In this document: positions 1 through 6,045 of the stretch, piece by piece
Position numbering within the stretch: the first letter of the stretch is position 1
Layout: every line of letters starts with the position of its first letter
Assembly: GCA_041749275.1 (NCBI GenBank)
Contig: JBGTBQ010000475.1
Location: forward strand, 1 to 10,047
Reading direction: 5' to 3'
DNA length: 10,047 bases
From: JBGTBQ01 sp041749275
GTDB taxonomy: Bacteria; Acidobacteriota; Blastocatellia; Pyrinomonadales; Pyrinomonadaceae
Translations under genes and position numbers: made by a program
Notes under the pieces: generated by a model
Database searches by the model: none
Seen by the model: only the letters and a program-made list of their open reading frames with translations
What the model was told of the DNA's origin: nothing

Positions 1-297
1 GCTCGACGCGACGTGCGCGTCCGCCAGCGACTGAGCCAACGTCGCCGTGCTCATCGCGCCGAACTCCGCCAGCGTGTGGGTCTTGCCGACGCCGCGCGCC
101 CCCGCCAGAGCGTGCGCCGCCCCGCGACCGCGGCCCACGCCCGAAAGAGCGTCGAGCCAGCGCGCAAGGAGGTCGGAAGTTACGTCCGTGAAGTGATAGG
201 CAGCAAGCGCCCGCGCCGGTTCGGCGGCGAAATCCCGAACCGCGTCGTAAGCGTGAGGCTCGATTAAGTCCTTGATCTTTTCCTGTGTGCGCTTCAT
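1..297 (-). CDS. P-loop ATPase, N-terminal part, cut by window edge
   Basis: An open frame runs on the minus strand from an ATG at 297-295 to the window edge with no stop, giving 99 N-terminal residues beginning MKRTQEKIKD. Residues 66-73 read GARGVGKT, a clear Walker A motif (lysine 72), followed by His-Thr-Leu as in AAA+ proteins of the DnaA/DnaC type. About 65 mostly helical-looking residues precede the P-loop. Walker B and all later motifs lie outside the window, so the subfamily and job cannot be assigned. The sequence AAGGGA directly abuts the ATG, an unusually close spacing for a ribosome binding site, so the start could be slightly different. The gene is divergent from the M48 protease gene. 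I do not recognise the family; an ATPase in a regulatory, transport or defence complex is possible, but nothing here decides it. Confidence 0.72.
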   Translation of the reverse strand, partial: MKRTQEKIKDLIEPHAYDAVRDFAAEPARALAAYHFTDVTSDLLARWLDALSGVGRGRGAAHALAGARGVGKTHTLAEFGAMSTATLAQSLADAHVASS

Positions 298-412
298 TCC
301 CTTGAACAGACGACAAAAAGAGGTGCGGGCCGAAGTCCGCCCTGACAAGCTGCTGATGAAAATTACAGGGTTGAGAGTCCCCAATGGTGAGGCCGGAGGA
401 AGGGCAATCTCG

Positions 413-442
413 ACTCTAGCACGCACCGCCGAAGCCTTGCAA
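413..442 (-). promoter_or_regulatory. Candidate promoter for the leftward P-loop gene
   Basis: On the minus strand, TTGCAA (442-437) is followed after 18 bases by TAGAGT (418-413), preceded by TGC as in extended -10 promoters. Each hexamer matches the sigma-70 consensus at four of six positions. It would start transcription near 406, about 110 bases before the P-loop gene. This is a weak match and only position and orientation support it. Confidence 0.3.
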
Positions 443-465
443 TCACTATCTTTTTTCTGGACGAC

Positions 466-474
466 TGCTATAAT
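466..474 (+). promoter_or_regulatory. Extended -10 promoter upstream of the M48 gene
   Basis: TGCTATAAT is a perfect extended -10 element (TGn plus TATAAT). No good -35 hexamer lies 16-18 bases upstream, which extended -10 promoters can tolerate. Transcription would begin near 481, leaving a leader of about 280 nt before the protease start at 760. Confidence 0.5.
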
Positions 475-649
475 GCTTCCAATCTTTTTGTCCGCAAACG
501 GATCGGGGTCAAGCGTGAGCCGCCTGCTCAAAAAGAGGGCGCGGCCCGGCGCAACCTCTGGCGAGAACAGGCGCATCAAAGAGACACGCTACGCCCGGCT
601 TTCGGGCATCAACGGTTTTCTGGTCTCTGAAGCTTCGGCGGGCGTGCTC

Positions 650-663
650 CTTAATTTATTAAG
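650..663. promoter_or_regulatory. AT-rich dyad, possible operator
   Basis: CTTAATTTATTAAG is a perfect 6-bp inverted repeat with a 2-base centre, in otherwise GC-rich DNA, about 100 bases upstream of the protease start. TGCTATC follows directly and could serve as a poor -10 element. It may bind a regulator or mark a second promoter, but no known binding-site consensus was recognised. Confidence 0.3.
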
Positions 664-759
664 TGCTATCGCTCGCCGTTACCGCCGCCCTTTCGAGTCG
701 GGCGAGTTTCGCCGTGCGGCCCGCACGCGTCCAGCAAAGTTTTTTGGAGGGTTTTCCCG

Positions 760-1929
760 ATGCACAAGAATTTCTCCCGCACGCTCACGGCCCTCGCCGT
801 CGGCCTCAGCCTTCTAACCGGCAGCTTGTCCGCCGCCGCCGCGCCGCGCGCACGCCAGAACGCTCAGAAGACGGAGAAGAAAAAGGCGAACGATAAGCAG
901 TCCGACAAAAAGAAGGAGCCGGCGACCACGACCGCCAGTGGCAAGACGCTCGATAGCAAGGAAGACCCGCGGCAAGTCGGCAAGCGCAACATCAACACGG
1001 GGATCATCGGTGGCGGCTCAATCGAGAAGGAAGTCCGGCTCGGCCAGCAACTCGCCGCCGAGGTTGACCGTCAGGCCAAGTTCGTGGACGACCCGCTCAT
1101 CACCGAGTATGTCAACCGCGTCGGCCAGAACATCGTGCTCCACTCCGACGCGAAAATCCCTTTTACCATCAAGGTCATTGACTCGGACGAGGCCAACGCC
1201 TTCGCGCTGCCGGGCGGTTTCTTCTATGTCAACAAGGGACTGCTGCTCGCCGCCGACAACGAGGCGGAGTTGGCCGGCGTGATGGCGCACGAGATCGCGC
1301 ATGTCGCCGCGCGCCACGCGATGGAGAACATGCGTAAAGCGCAACTCGCCGAGATCGGCGCGACCATCGGCTCAATCTTCCTCGGCGGCATCCCCGGCAT
1401 GATCTACCAGAGCACGGCTGGGCTGGGTCTGACCGCGCTCTTCCTGAAGTTCAACCGCGGCGCCGAAGAGGAGGCCGACCGCCTCGCGGCGCAGTATCTC
1501 TGGGCCGCCGGCTACGACCCCGGCGCGATGTCCACGATGTTCGAGAAGCTGAACGCGAAGAACAAGAAGAAGCCCGGCTTTATCTCCCGCGCCTTCTCGA
1601 CGCACCCGCAGACGCCCGACCGCCTCGAAGCCTCGCGCGTCCTCGTCGCACGGTTCCCCGAACGCGAGGAATACGTCTTGAGCACCTCGGAGTTCCAGCG
1701 CGTCAAGGGCCGCATGCTGCGTCTGTCGAACGCGCGGGCCTCGACCGTCGGCGACATCACGGACGAAGAGGGCAACCGCCGCCCAACCCTCAAGCGTCGC
1801 TCACCCACGCCGGATGATCCGGCGGCGACGGACGGCGACACCGAAGAGAAGAAGAAGGACGAAGCACCCAAACTCAAACGACGCACGGAAGAGTCGAACC
1901 CGCCCGCGGAGAAGGGCGATAACCCGTAA
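760..1929 (+). CDS. Secreted M48 family zinc metalloprotease
   Basis: This 389-residue protein is an M48 (Ste24/BepA/LoiP-like) peptidase, probably acting on misfolded or misassembled envelope proteins in the periplasm. Residues 1-28 form a signal peptide: a positive start, a hydrophobic stretch at about 8-22 and a cleavage region in SLSAAAA. A lysine-rich, low-complexity linker spans about 33-66. The catalytic HEIAH motif is at 177-181 (two zinc-binding histidines and the catalytic glutamate). The third zinc ligand is expected in EEEAD at 236-240, in the usual M48 spacing. ALPGGFFYVNKGL just before the active site is also typical of the family. The last 75 or so residues are charged and look disordered. 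Unlike BepA, there is no room for a C-terminal TPR domain. The start is supported by GGAGG at 746-750, nine bases from ATG. The substrate is unknown, and no partner gene is adjacent. Confidence 0.9.
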   Translation: MHKNFSRTLTALAVGLSLLTGSLSAAAAPRARQNAQKTEKKKANDKQSDKKKEPATTTASGKTLDSKEDPRQVGKRNINTGIIGGGSIEKEVRLGQQLAAEVDRQAKFVDDPLITEYVNRVGQNIVLHSDAKIPFTIKVIDSDEANAFALPGGFFYVNKGLLLAADNEAELAGVMAHEIAHVAARHAMENMRKAQLAEIGATIGSIFLGGIPGMIYQSTAGLGLTALFLKFNRGAEEEADRLAAQYLWAAGYDPGAMSTMFEKLNAKNKKKPGFISRAFSTHPQTPDRLEASRVLVARFPEREEYVLSTSEFQRVKGRMLRLSNARASTVGDITDEEGNRRPTLKRRSPTPDDPAATDGDTEEKKKDEAPKLKRRTEESNPPAEKGDNP

Positions 1930-1950
1930 AGACGGCCCGCCGTCAATTCA

Positions 1951-1995
1951 AAGACAAAGGCTCCACGCGCCTGCGGCCCGTGGAGCCTTTGTCTT
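1951..1995. terminator. 17-bp hairpin after the M48 gene
   Basis: Positions 1951-1967 and 1979-1995 are perfect inverted complements, with an 11-base GC-rich loop. The hairpin begins 21 bases after the protease stop. On the plus strand the uridines lie mostly within the stem end and the tail that follows is GT-rich, so it is a non-classical terminator. On the minus strand a short T-rich tail follows. It insulates the protease gene from the ribosomal block. Confidence 0.7.
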
Positions 1996-2096
1996 GTGGG
2001 CGTTGATAATTCGGGCTAATCTGATGTGGGATTTACGCGGCCCCGCCCCCATTGCCCCCAACTGACATGAGAGCCAGACGCCGTCTCCGCCACGGC

Positions 2097-2125
2097 TTGA
2101 CACTTTCGCGGTCGTTTCGTATTCT
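2097..2125 (+). promoter_or_regulatory. Near-consensus promoter of the rplM operon
   Basis: TTGACA (2097-2102) matches the -35 consensus exactly. It is followed by a 17-base spacer and TATTCT (2120-2125), which matches the -10 consensus at four of six positions. Transcription would start at about 2132, giving a leader of about 36 nt before rplM. A strong promoter is expected ahead of ribosomal protein genes. Confidence 0.82.
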
Positions 2126-2167
2126 ACCCGTTCGCGTTTTAGACGCTTTAAATTGAGAGAGTTATCT

Positions 2168-2626
2168 ATGTCAACATACTTTCCTAGCGGCGATGGACTC
2201 GCCGAGAATCGCAAGTGGTACGTCGTGGATGCGGCGGGGCAGACCGTGGGTCGTCTGGCGACCGAGGTGGCGCGCGTGCTCTCCGGCAAGAACAATCCGC
2301 GCTACACACCCTTCATGGACATGGGCGATCACGTCATCGTCATCAATGCCCGCCAAGCCGTCTTCAAAGGCTCGAAGGCCGTGCAGAAGGTCTACCGGCA
2401 TCACACGCTTTATCCCGGCGGGCTGAAAGAGATTTCCGTCACCGACCAGTTCGCCAAACACCCGGAGCGCGTCATCGAGTCGGCGGTCAAGGGGATGCTC
2501 CCCAAGAACAAGCTCGGCAAGGCGATGGCGAAGAAGCTCAAGGTTTACGCCGACGCCGAGCATCCGCACGCGGCGCAGCAACCCGAACCGCTCCCGTTCG
2601 CCGAGCGCGGCGGCATCAAGCAGTAA
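2168..2626 (+). CDS. rplM: Large-subunit ribosomal protein L13 (uL13)
   Basis: This 152-residue protein is L13, an early-assembly 23S rRNA-binding protein of the 50S subunit. The whole chain follows the family: KWYVVDAAGQTVGRLAT near the N-terminus, a D-x-GD-x-VIVINA segment in the middle, YRHHTLYPGGLK, and KGMLPKNKLGKAMAKKLKVY followed by EHPHAAQQPE near the end. Those last two stretches are the most conserved parts of L13. I chose the ATG at 2168, giving MSTYFPSG, preceded by a purine-rich GAGAGAG at 2155-2161. A TTG at 2153 would add five residues with no family support. It is the first gene of the operon, 27 bases before rpsI, the classic L13-S9 pair. Length is normal for the family. Confidence 0.96.
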   Translation: MSTYFPSGDGLAENRKWYVVDAAGQTVGRLATEVARVLSGKNNPRYTPFMDMGDHVIVINARQAVFKGSKAVQKVYRHHTLYPGGLKEISVTDQFAKHPERVIESAVKGMLPKNKLGKAMAKKLKVYADAEHPHAAQQPEPLPFAERGGIKQ

Positions 2627-2653
2627 CCGAATTTTAAAGGACGAGAAACCGAA

Positions 2654-3046
2654 GTGGCAGACATTCAGTATTACGGCACGGGGCGGCGCAAGACTTCGAC
2701 GGCGCGCGTCTACCTCAGACCCGGCACCGGCGAAGTCCGCGTCAACCGCAAAACCTTCGAGCAATATTTCCCCAATCAGGCCCTCCGGATGATTATCCGC
2801 CAGCCGCTGAACCTGACCGACACCGCGAGCAAGTTCGACATTCTCGTCAACGTCGCGGGCGGCGGCCCGGCGGGGCAGGCGGGCGCCGTGCGTCATGGCA
2901 TCACCCGCGCCCTGCTCGAATACAACAGCGATCTTCGCCGCACCTTGAAGCAGGCCGGCCTCATCACGCGCGACCCCCGCATCAAAGAGCGTAAGAAGTA
3001 CGGCCAGAAGGGCGCGCGCAAGCGCTTCCAGTTCTCCAAGAGATAG
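2654..3046 (+). CDS. rpsI: Small-subunit ribosomal protein S9 (uS9)
   Basis: This 130-residue protein is S9, a 30S head protein whose C-terminal tail reaches the P-site tRNA. Conserved features are YGTGRRKTSTARVYL at the N-terminus, VNVAGGGPAGQAGAVRHGITRALLEYN in the middle, the DPR-x-KERKKYG-x-KGARK basic region and the terminal SKR, whose final arginine contacts tRNA in known ribosomes. Translation starts at GTG (2654). AAAGGA at 2636-2641 is a fairly distant ribosome binding site and GAG at 2643-2645 is closer. It follows rplM by 27 bases and is certainly cotranscribed with it. Downstream is a 184-base spacer with heptamer repeats and a possible rpsB leader. Confidence 0.96.
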   Translation: MADIQYYGTGRRKTSTARVYLRPGTGEVRVNRKTFEQYFPNQALRMIIRQPLNLTDTASKFDILVNVAGGGPAGQAGAVRHGITRALLEYNSDLRRTLKQAGLITRDPRIKERKKYGQKGARKRFQFSKR

Positions 3047-3057
3047 TTTGTGGTTTC

Positions 3058-3121
3058 CAGTTTCAAGTTCTCAGTTCCTTGCTGATTCAACTGAAAACTG
3101 ATCTCTGAAAACTGAAGACTG
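3058..3121. repeat. Heptamer repeats in inverted arrangement, rpsI-rpsB spacer
   Basis: Two arms of a 7-base unit face each other. The right arm reads CTGAAAA (3091-3097), CTGATCT, CTGAAAA, CTGAAGA and CTG (ending 3121), with CTG recurring every seven bases. The left arm holds the complementary type: CAGTTTC (3058-3064), AAGTTCT and CAGTTCC (ending 3078). The arms can pair imperfectly into a hairpin. No coding or known regulatory role is evident. Confidence 0.7.
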
Positions 3122-3129
3122 TTTCACTC

Positions 3130-3212
3130 CATTGCTCCGCCCCGGTTGGTTGACCGCCTGTTCGTTCGGCGGTTCCTGTTAGGGGCGCGGCGAGTACATC
3201 AAACCAATCAAC
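3130..3212 (+). promoter_or_regulatory. Structured leader upstream of rpsB, candidate
   Basis: Within the transcribed spacer, ACCGCC (3153-3158) pairs with GGCGGT (3168-3173) around a 9-base loop. CCGCCCC (3137-3143) can pair, with a bulge, with GGGGCGCGG (3182-3190). GGTTGG (from 3144) can compete by pairing with the CCAATCAACC segment near 3203-3212, close to the ribosome binding site. In several bacteria S2 represses its own operon through such a leader. Nothing here matches a leader I know by sequence, so a role in S2 autoregulation is inference. Confidence 0.35.
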
Positions 3213-3230
3213 CGTAGAGGAGGCTTTAGC

Positions 3231-4271
3231 TTGGCAGTCACCGTCACGATGAAAGAATTACTGGAGGCCGGCGTCCATTTCGGCCATCAGGTCAGGCGCT
3301 GGAACCCGAAGATGAAGGATTACATCTTCGGCGAGCGCAACGGCATTAACATCATTGACCTACAGAAGACGCAGAAGATGTTCCGCGACGCCATCACGTT
3401 CGTCACTGCCCTGATGGGCGAAGACCGCGGACGCAACATCCTCTTCGTCGGCACCAAGCGGCAGGCGCAGGACGCCATCCGCGAGGAGGCCGAGCGGGCG
3501 CAACAGTTCTACATCAACCAGCGCTGGCTCGGTGGCCTGTTGACCAATTTTCAGACCGTGCAGAAGTCCATCAAACGTCTGCGCGACCTCGAAGCGATGC
3601 AGACGGACGGGCGCTACGAGAAGATGACGAAGAAGGAGCGCATCAAGCTCGACCGCGAGCGCGAGATTCTGGACAAGAACCTCTCCGGCATCAAGAACAT
3701 GAACCGGCTGCCGGATGCGCTCTTTATCATAGACGTGCGTAAAGAGGACATCGCCGTCAAGGAGGCGAACCGCCTCGGCATCCCGATCATCGCGGTCGTG
3801 GACACGAACTGCTCGCCCGAAGGGATTGACTACGTCATCCCCGGCAACGACGACGCGCTGCGGGCCGTGCGGCTGTTCGCCTCGCGCATTGCCGATGCCG
3901 TCGTCGAGGGCCAGCAGATGCGCTCGAAGGGCGCCGAAGAGGAGGAAGAGGCTGTCGCCGCCGCGCCGGCGCAGGCCGCTCCCGCCGAGGCCGGCGCGCC
4001 GAGTCCCGCTGATACTTCGTCCGTGACGCCCGCGGGCGATCCCGGCGCGCAGTCGCGGAACTCCACAGACATGGAAGCCGCCGCGCCGACCGCCGATACG
4101 CAGGTCTCCGTCTCCGGCAACGTCGGCGTCGGCAAGACCAGCCAACAGCCCGACAGCGTTGGCGACCACGAGCAGTCCGGCACGGGAGCACCCGTGCCCG
4201 GCGCGGCGGAAGAGCCGCAGTCCTCGCCCGCACAGGATAAGGGCGTGGAGACGGTCGGCGCGACCAAGTAG
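3231..4271 (+). CDS. rpsB: Small-subunit ribosomal protein S2 (uS2) with long C-terminal tail
   Basis: S2 binds late to the 30S subunit near the S1 docking site and is needed for S1 recruitment. The first 230 or so residues are a complete S2: LLEAGVHFGHQ and RWNPKMKDYIFGERNGI at the N-terminus, FVGTKRQAQDAI, QRWLGGLLTNF, a coiled-coil-like helical stretch near 110-150, PDALFIIDVRKE, and GIPIIAVVDTNCSPEGIDYVIPGNDDA. After about residue 238 comes a run of five glutamates and then some 100 residues rich in Ala, Pro, Ser, Thr, Gly and acidic residues, almost certainly disordered. Total length is 346 residues against about 230-270 in most bacteria. The start is TTG at 3231, with GAGGAGG at 3217-3223, seven bases upstream. 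A later ATG in MKELLEAG (residue 7) lacks such a site. tsf follows after 212 bases, the usual order. Confidence 0.95.
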   Translation: MAVTVTMKELLEAGVHFGHQVRRWNPKMKDYIFGERNGINIIDLQKTQKMFRDAITFVTALMGEDRGRNILFVGTKRQAQDAIREEAERAQQFYINQRWLGGLLTNFQTVQKSIKRLRDLEAMQTDGRYEKMTKKERIKLDREREILDKNLSGIKNMNRLPDALFIIDVRKEDIAVKEANRLGIPIIAVVDTNCSPEGIDYVIPGNDDALRAVRLFASRIADAVVEGQQMRSKGAEEEEEAVAAAPAQAAPAEAGAPSPADTSSVTPAGDPGAQSRNSTDMEAAAPTADTQVSVSGNVGVGKTSQQPDSVGDHEQSGTGAPVPGAAEEPQSSPAQDKGVETVGATK

Positions 4272-4317
4272 TCCAAACTGCACAAAAATCAGAGGCCACA
4301 GTTTTCAAACATCGGCG

Positions 4318-4360
4318 AGCGCAGCCTCCAGTGCGGACACCCCGCCGGGCTGCGCTTTAT
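4318..4360 (+). terminator. Candidate terminator or attenuator between rpsB and tsf
   Basis: AGCGCAGCC (4318-4326) pairs perfectly with GGCTGCGCT (4348-4356). The 21 bases between can form a small inner stem (GCGG at 4333-4336 with CCGC at 4342-4345). TTTATT follows immediately. This resembles an intrinsic terminator with a short U tract. From memory, the E. coli rpsB-tsf spacer also contains an attenuator that lowers tsf expression. Partial termination is plausible here, since no clear promoter for tsf is visible downstream. Confidence 0.55.
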
Positions 4361-4364
4361 TGCG

Positions 4365-4451
4365 GAAGTCAGAAGTCGGAAGTCAGAAGTCAGAATAAAA
4401 AGCCGGCATGAACCGTCTTTATTCCGCCTTCCGCGCCCTGACTTCTGACTT
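4365..4451. repeat. GAAGTCA heptamer repeats with inverted copies, rpsB-tsf spacer
   Basis: Four tandem heptamers run from 4365 to 4392 (GAAGTCA, GAAGTCG, GAAGTCA, GAAGTCA). Positions 4380-4393 pair perfectly with 4438-4451 (14 bp), where two inverted copies lie. Inside this stem GAATAAA (4393-4399) also pairs with TTTATTC (4418-4424). The whole can fold into a long hairpin just before the tsf ribosome binding site. Confidence 0.8.
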
Positions 4452-4483
4452 AACAAATAATCATCATTCAGGAGACATAAGCA

Positions 4484-5155
4484 ATGGCGGAGATTACATC
4501 AGCCGGAGTGAAGGCGCTCCGGGAAAAGACGGGCGCGGGGATGATGGAGTGTAAGAAGGCGCTCACGGAGGCCGAAGGCAACGAGGAGCAGGCGATAGAA
4601 ATCCTACGCAAGCGCGGGATGGCTTCGGCGAGCAAGAAGGCGGGGCGCGTCGCCGCCGAGGGCGTCGTCGGGTCGTACATCCACATGGGCGGCAAGGTCG
4701 GCGTGCTCGTCGAGGTCAACTGTGAGACCGACTTCGTCGCGCGCAATGATGCGTTTCAGGCGCTCGTCAAGGACATCGCCATGCACGTCGCGGCGTCCGA
4801 ACCGCGCTATGTCGCGCGCGAAGAGGTGCCCGCGGAGGTGCTCGACAAGGAGCGCGAGATTTCGCGCGCGCAGGCCACGAACGACCCGAAGAACGCGAAC
4901 AAGCCCGAACAGGTGATTGATAAGATCGTCGAAGGCCGCTTGAACAAGTTCTACGAGGAGGCCGTCCTCTTAGACCAGCCGTTTGTCAAAGACCCGGCGA
5001 AGACCGTCGGCGATCTGCTGAACGAGAAAATCGCCACGACCGGCGAGCGCATCACCATCCGCCGCTTCACCCGTTATAAGATGGGCGAGGGATTGCAGAA
5101 GCGCGCGGACGACTTCGGTGACGAAGTGGCGGCGCTCGCGGGCGGCAACCAGTAA
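4484..5155 (+). CDS. tsf: Elongation factor Ts
   Basis: EF-Ts is the cytoplasmic nucleotide exchange factor that releases GDP from EF-Tu. This 223-residue protein has the N-terminal UBA-like domain at about 5-45 (VKALREKTGAGMMECKKAL is the hallmark). The core follows with VNCETDFVAR near 77-86, whose TDFVAR segment inserts next to the EF-Tu nucleotide site. The C-terminal half keeps LLDQPFVKDP and ends with GERITIRRFTRYKMGEG. It is shorter than the 283-residue E. coli protein, so it has a reduced core as in many non-proteobacterial EF-Ts, and is not truncated. GGAG at 4471-4474, nine bases before the ATG, supports the start. It lies in the usual place, between rpsB and pyrH. Confidence 0.95.
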   Translation: MAEITSAGVKALREKTGAGMMECKKALTEAEGNEEQAIEILRKRGMASASKKAGRVAAEGVVGSYIHMGGKVGVLVEVNCETDFVARNDAFQALVKDIAMHVAASEPRYVAREEVPAEVLDKEREISRAQATNDPKNANKPEQVIDKIVEGRLNKFYEEAVLLDQPFVKDPAKTVGDLLNEKIATTGERITIRRFTRYKMGEGLQKRADDFGDEVAALAGGNQ

Positions 5156-5177
5156 GAAGAAGTCGGAGAGACGAAGG

Positions 5178-5262
5178 GATGGGGAGATGGGGAGATGGGG
5201 AGAAAGAAGCCGTGGCATCGAACGTCGCCCCGTCTCCAAGTCTCCCCGTCGCCCCGTCCGCC
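5178..5262. repeat. Octamer repeats in inverted arrangement, tsf-pyrH spacer
   Basis: GATGGGGA occurs three times in tandem at 5178-5201. After a short gap, five 8-base units of complementary character run from 5223 to 5262 (CGTCGCCC, CGTCTCCA, AGTCTCCC, CGTCGCCC, CGTCCGCC). The G-rich and C-rich arms can pair into an imperfect hairpin. The design matches the heptamer spacers in this operon but with an 8-base unit. It overlaps an open frame in phase with pyrH, which obscures the pyrH start. Confidence 0.75.
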
Positions 5263-5280
5263 TCTGATTCCGCAATCGAG

Positions 5281-6036
5281 ATGACAACCGAAGCACAAGC
5301 GGCAATGCGGGCACCCATCTTCAAGCGCATCCTTCTGAAGGCGTCGGGCGAGGCGCTGATGGGGTCGCAGAACTACGGCGTGAGCGTCGAGGTGGCGCGC
5401 TCGATTGCCGAGGAGATCAAGGCCGTCCACGACATGGGCGTCGAGGTGGCGGTCGTCGTGGGCGGCGGCAATATCTTCCGCGGCGTCTCGGAGAGCGCGG
5501 GCAACATGGATCGCGCCGCCGCCGACTACATCGGGATGCTGGCGACCGTGATGAACGCGGTCGTGCTTCAGGACGCGCTCGAAAAGATGCATGTCTACAC
5601 GCGCGTGCTCTCGGCCATCAACATGCCCGAAGTCGCGGAGCCTTTCATCCGCCGTCGCGCGGTGCGCCACCTCGAAAAGGGGCGCGTCGTCATCTTCGCC
5701 GCCGGCACCGGCAACCCATACTTTACGACCGACTCGGCGGCGGCTCTGCGCGCGCTCGAAATCAAAGCCGACGTGATTCTGAAAGCGACGAAGGTCGAGG
5801 GCGTCTATTCCGCCGACCCCGTGAAAGACCCGACGGCGACCCGCTATGACTGCATCACGTATCAGGAAGTTCTCGAACAGCAACTCAAGGTGATGGACGC
5901 CTCGGCCATCAGCCTATGTATGGACAACAACCTGCCGCTTATCGTCTTCAATATGCGCCAACCCGGCAACATCATTCGCGTCGTCACGGGCGAGGAGGGC
6001 GTCGGCACGCGGGTCTGTACGAGTCGTGATAAGTAA
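5281..6036 (+). CDS. pyrH: UMP kinase
   Basis: PyrH phosphorylates UMP to UDP with ATP in pyrimidine nucleotide synthesis. It is a hexamer of the amino-acid kinase fold, usually GTP-activated and UTP-inhibited. From 5281 the protein has 251 residues, close to the usual 235-245. Family motifs are ILLKASGEAL near the N-terminus (phosphate binding), VVVGGGNIFRG, DYIGMLATVMNAVVLQDALE (UMP site region), FAAGTGNPYFTTDSAAALRA, LKATKVEGVYSADP, and MDASAISLCMDNNLPLIVFN near the end. The open frame extends in phase back to an ATG at 5179, but those 34 extra residues are encoded by the octamer repeats and have no family counterpart. No strong ribosome binding site precedes 5281 or the next ATG at 5305, so the exact start is uncertain. 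It sits 125 bases after tsf and 49 before frr. Confidence 0.93.
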   Translation: MTTEAQAAMRAPIFKRILLKASGEALMGSQNYGVSVEVARSIAEEIKAVHDMGVEVAVVVGGGNIFRGVSESAGNMDRAAADYIGMLATVMNAVVLQDALEKMHVYTRVLSAINMPEVAEPFIRRRAVRHLEKGRVVIFAAGTGNPYFTTDSAAALRALEIKADVILKATKVEGVYSADPVKDPTATRYDCITYQEVLEQQLKVMDASAISLCMDNNLPLIVFNMRQPGNIIRVVTGEEGVGTRVCTSRDK

Positions 6037-6045
6037 TAAGGACAG

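Larger units (their letters stand above)
298..759. other. Divergent intergenic region with leader of the M48 gene
   Basis: I see no convincing gene in these 462 bases. The open frames that cross it are arginine/serine-rich, lack a good ribosome binding site and resemble no protein I know. The region holds a candidate minus-strand promoter (413-442), an extended -10 element for the plus strand (466-474), three small hairpins (534-538 with 555-559; 580-585 with 623-628, enclosing 593-597 with 603-607) and an AT-rich dyad at 650-663. If transcription starts near 481, the M48 mRNA has a leader of about 280 nt, long enough to contain a regulatory RNA. Confidence 0.5.

Noticed and set aside
13..267. 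84-codon plus-strand frame at the left edge
   Set aside because: Very arginine-rich and opposite a minus-strand frame that encodes a clean Walker A motif; the minus frame is the credible gene.
534..620. Riboswitch-like words (CCCGGC followed by CAACC; GCCCGG) in the M48 leader
   Set aside because: They recall part of a SAM riboswitch core, but the surrounding stems and order do not fit, and an M48 protease is not an expected target.
272..817. 181-codon plus-strand frame in the divergent spacer
   Set aside because: No ribosome binding site, Arg/Ser-rich without a domain, and it overlaps the M48 start and its signal peptide in another frame.
2153..2167. Earlier TTG start for rplM
   Set aside because: It adds MRELS with no family support and uses up the purine-rich stretch that serves as ribosome binding site for the ATG at 2168.
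3360..4283. 307-codon minus-strand frame opposite rpsB
   Set aside because: Its composition (Leu, Arg, Gly, Ala, Val, His, Asp) is that of an antisense shadow of a GC-rich gene, and rpsB is certain.
3058..5262. CRISPR-like arrays in the repeat spacers
   Set aside because: Units are 7-8 bases and contiguous with no unique spacers, and no cas gene is present.
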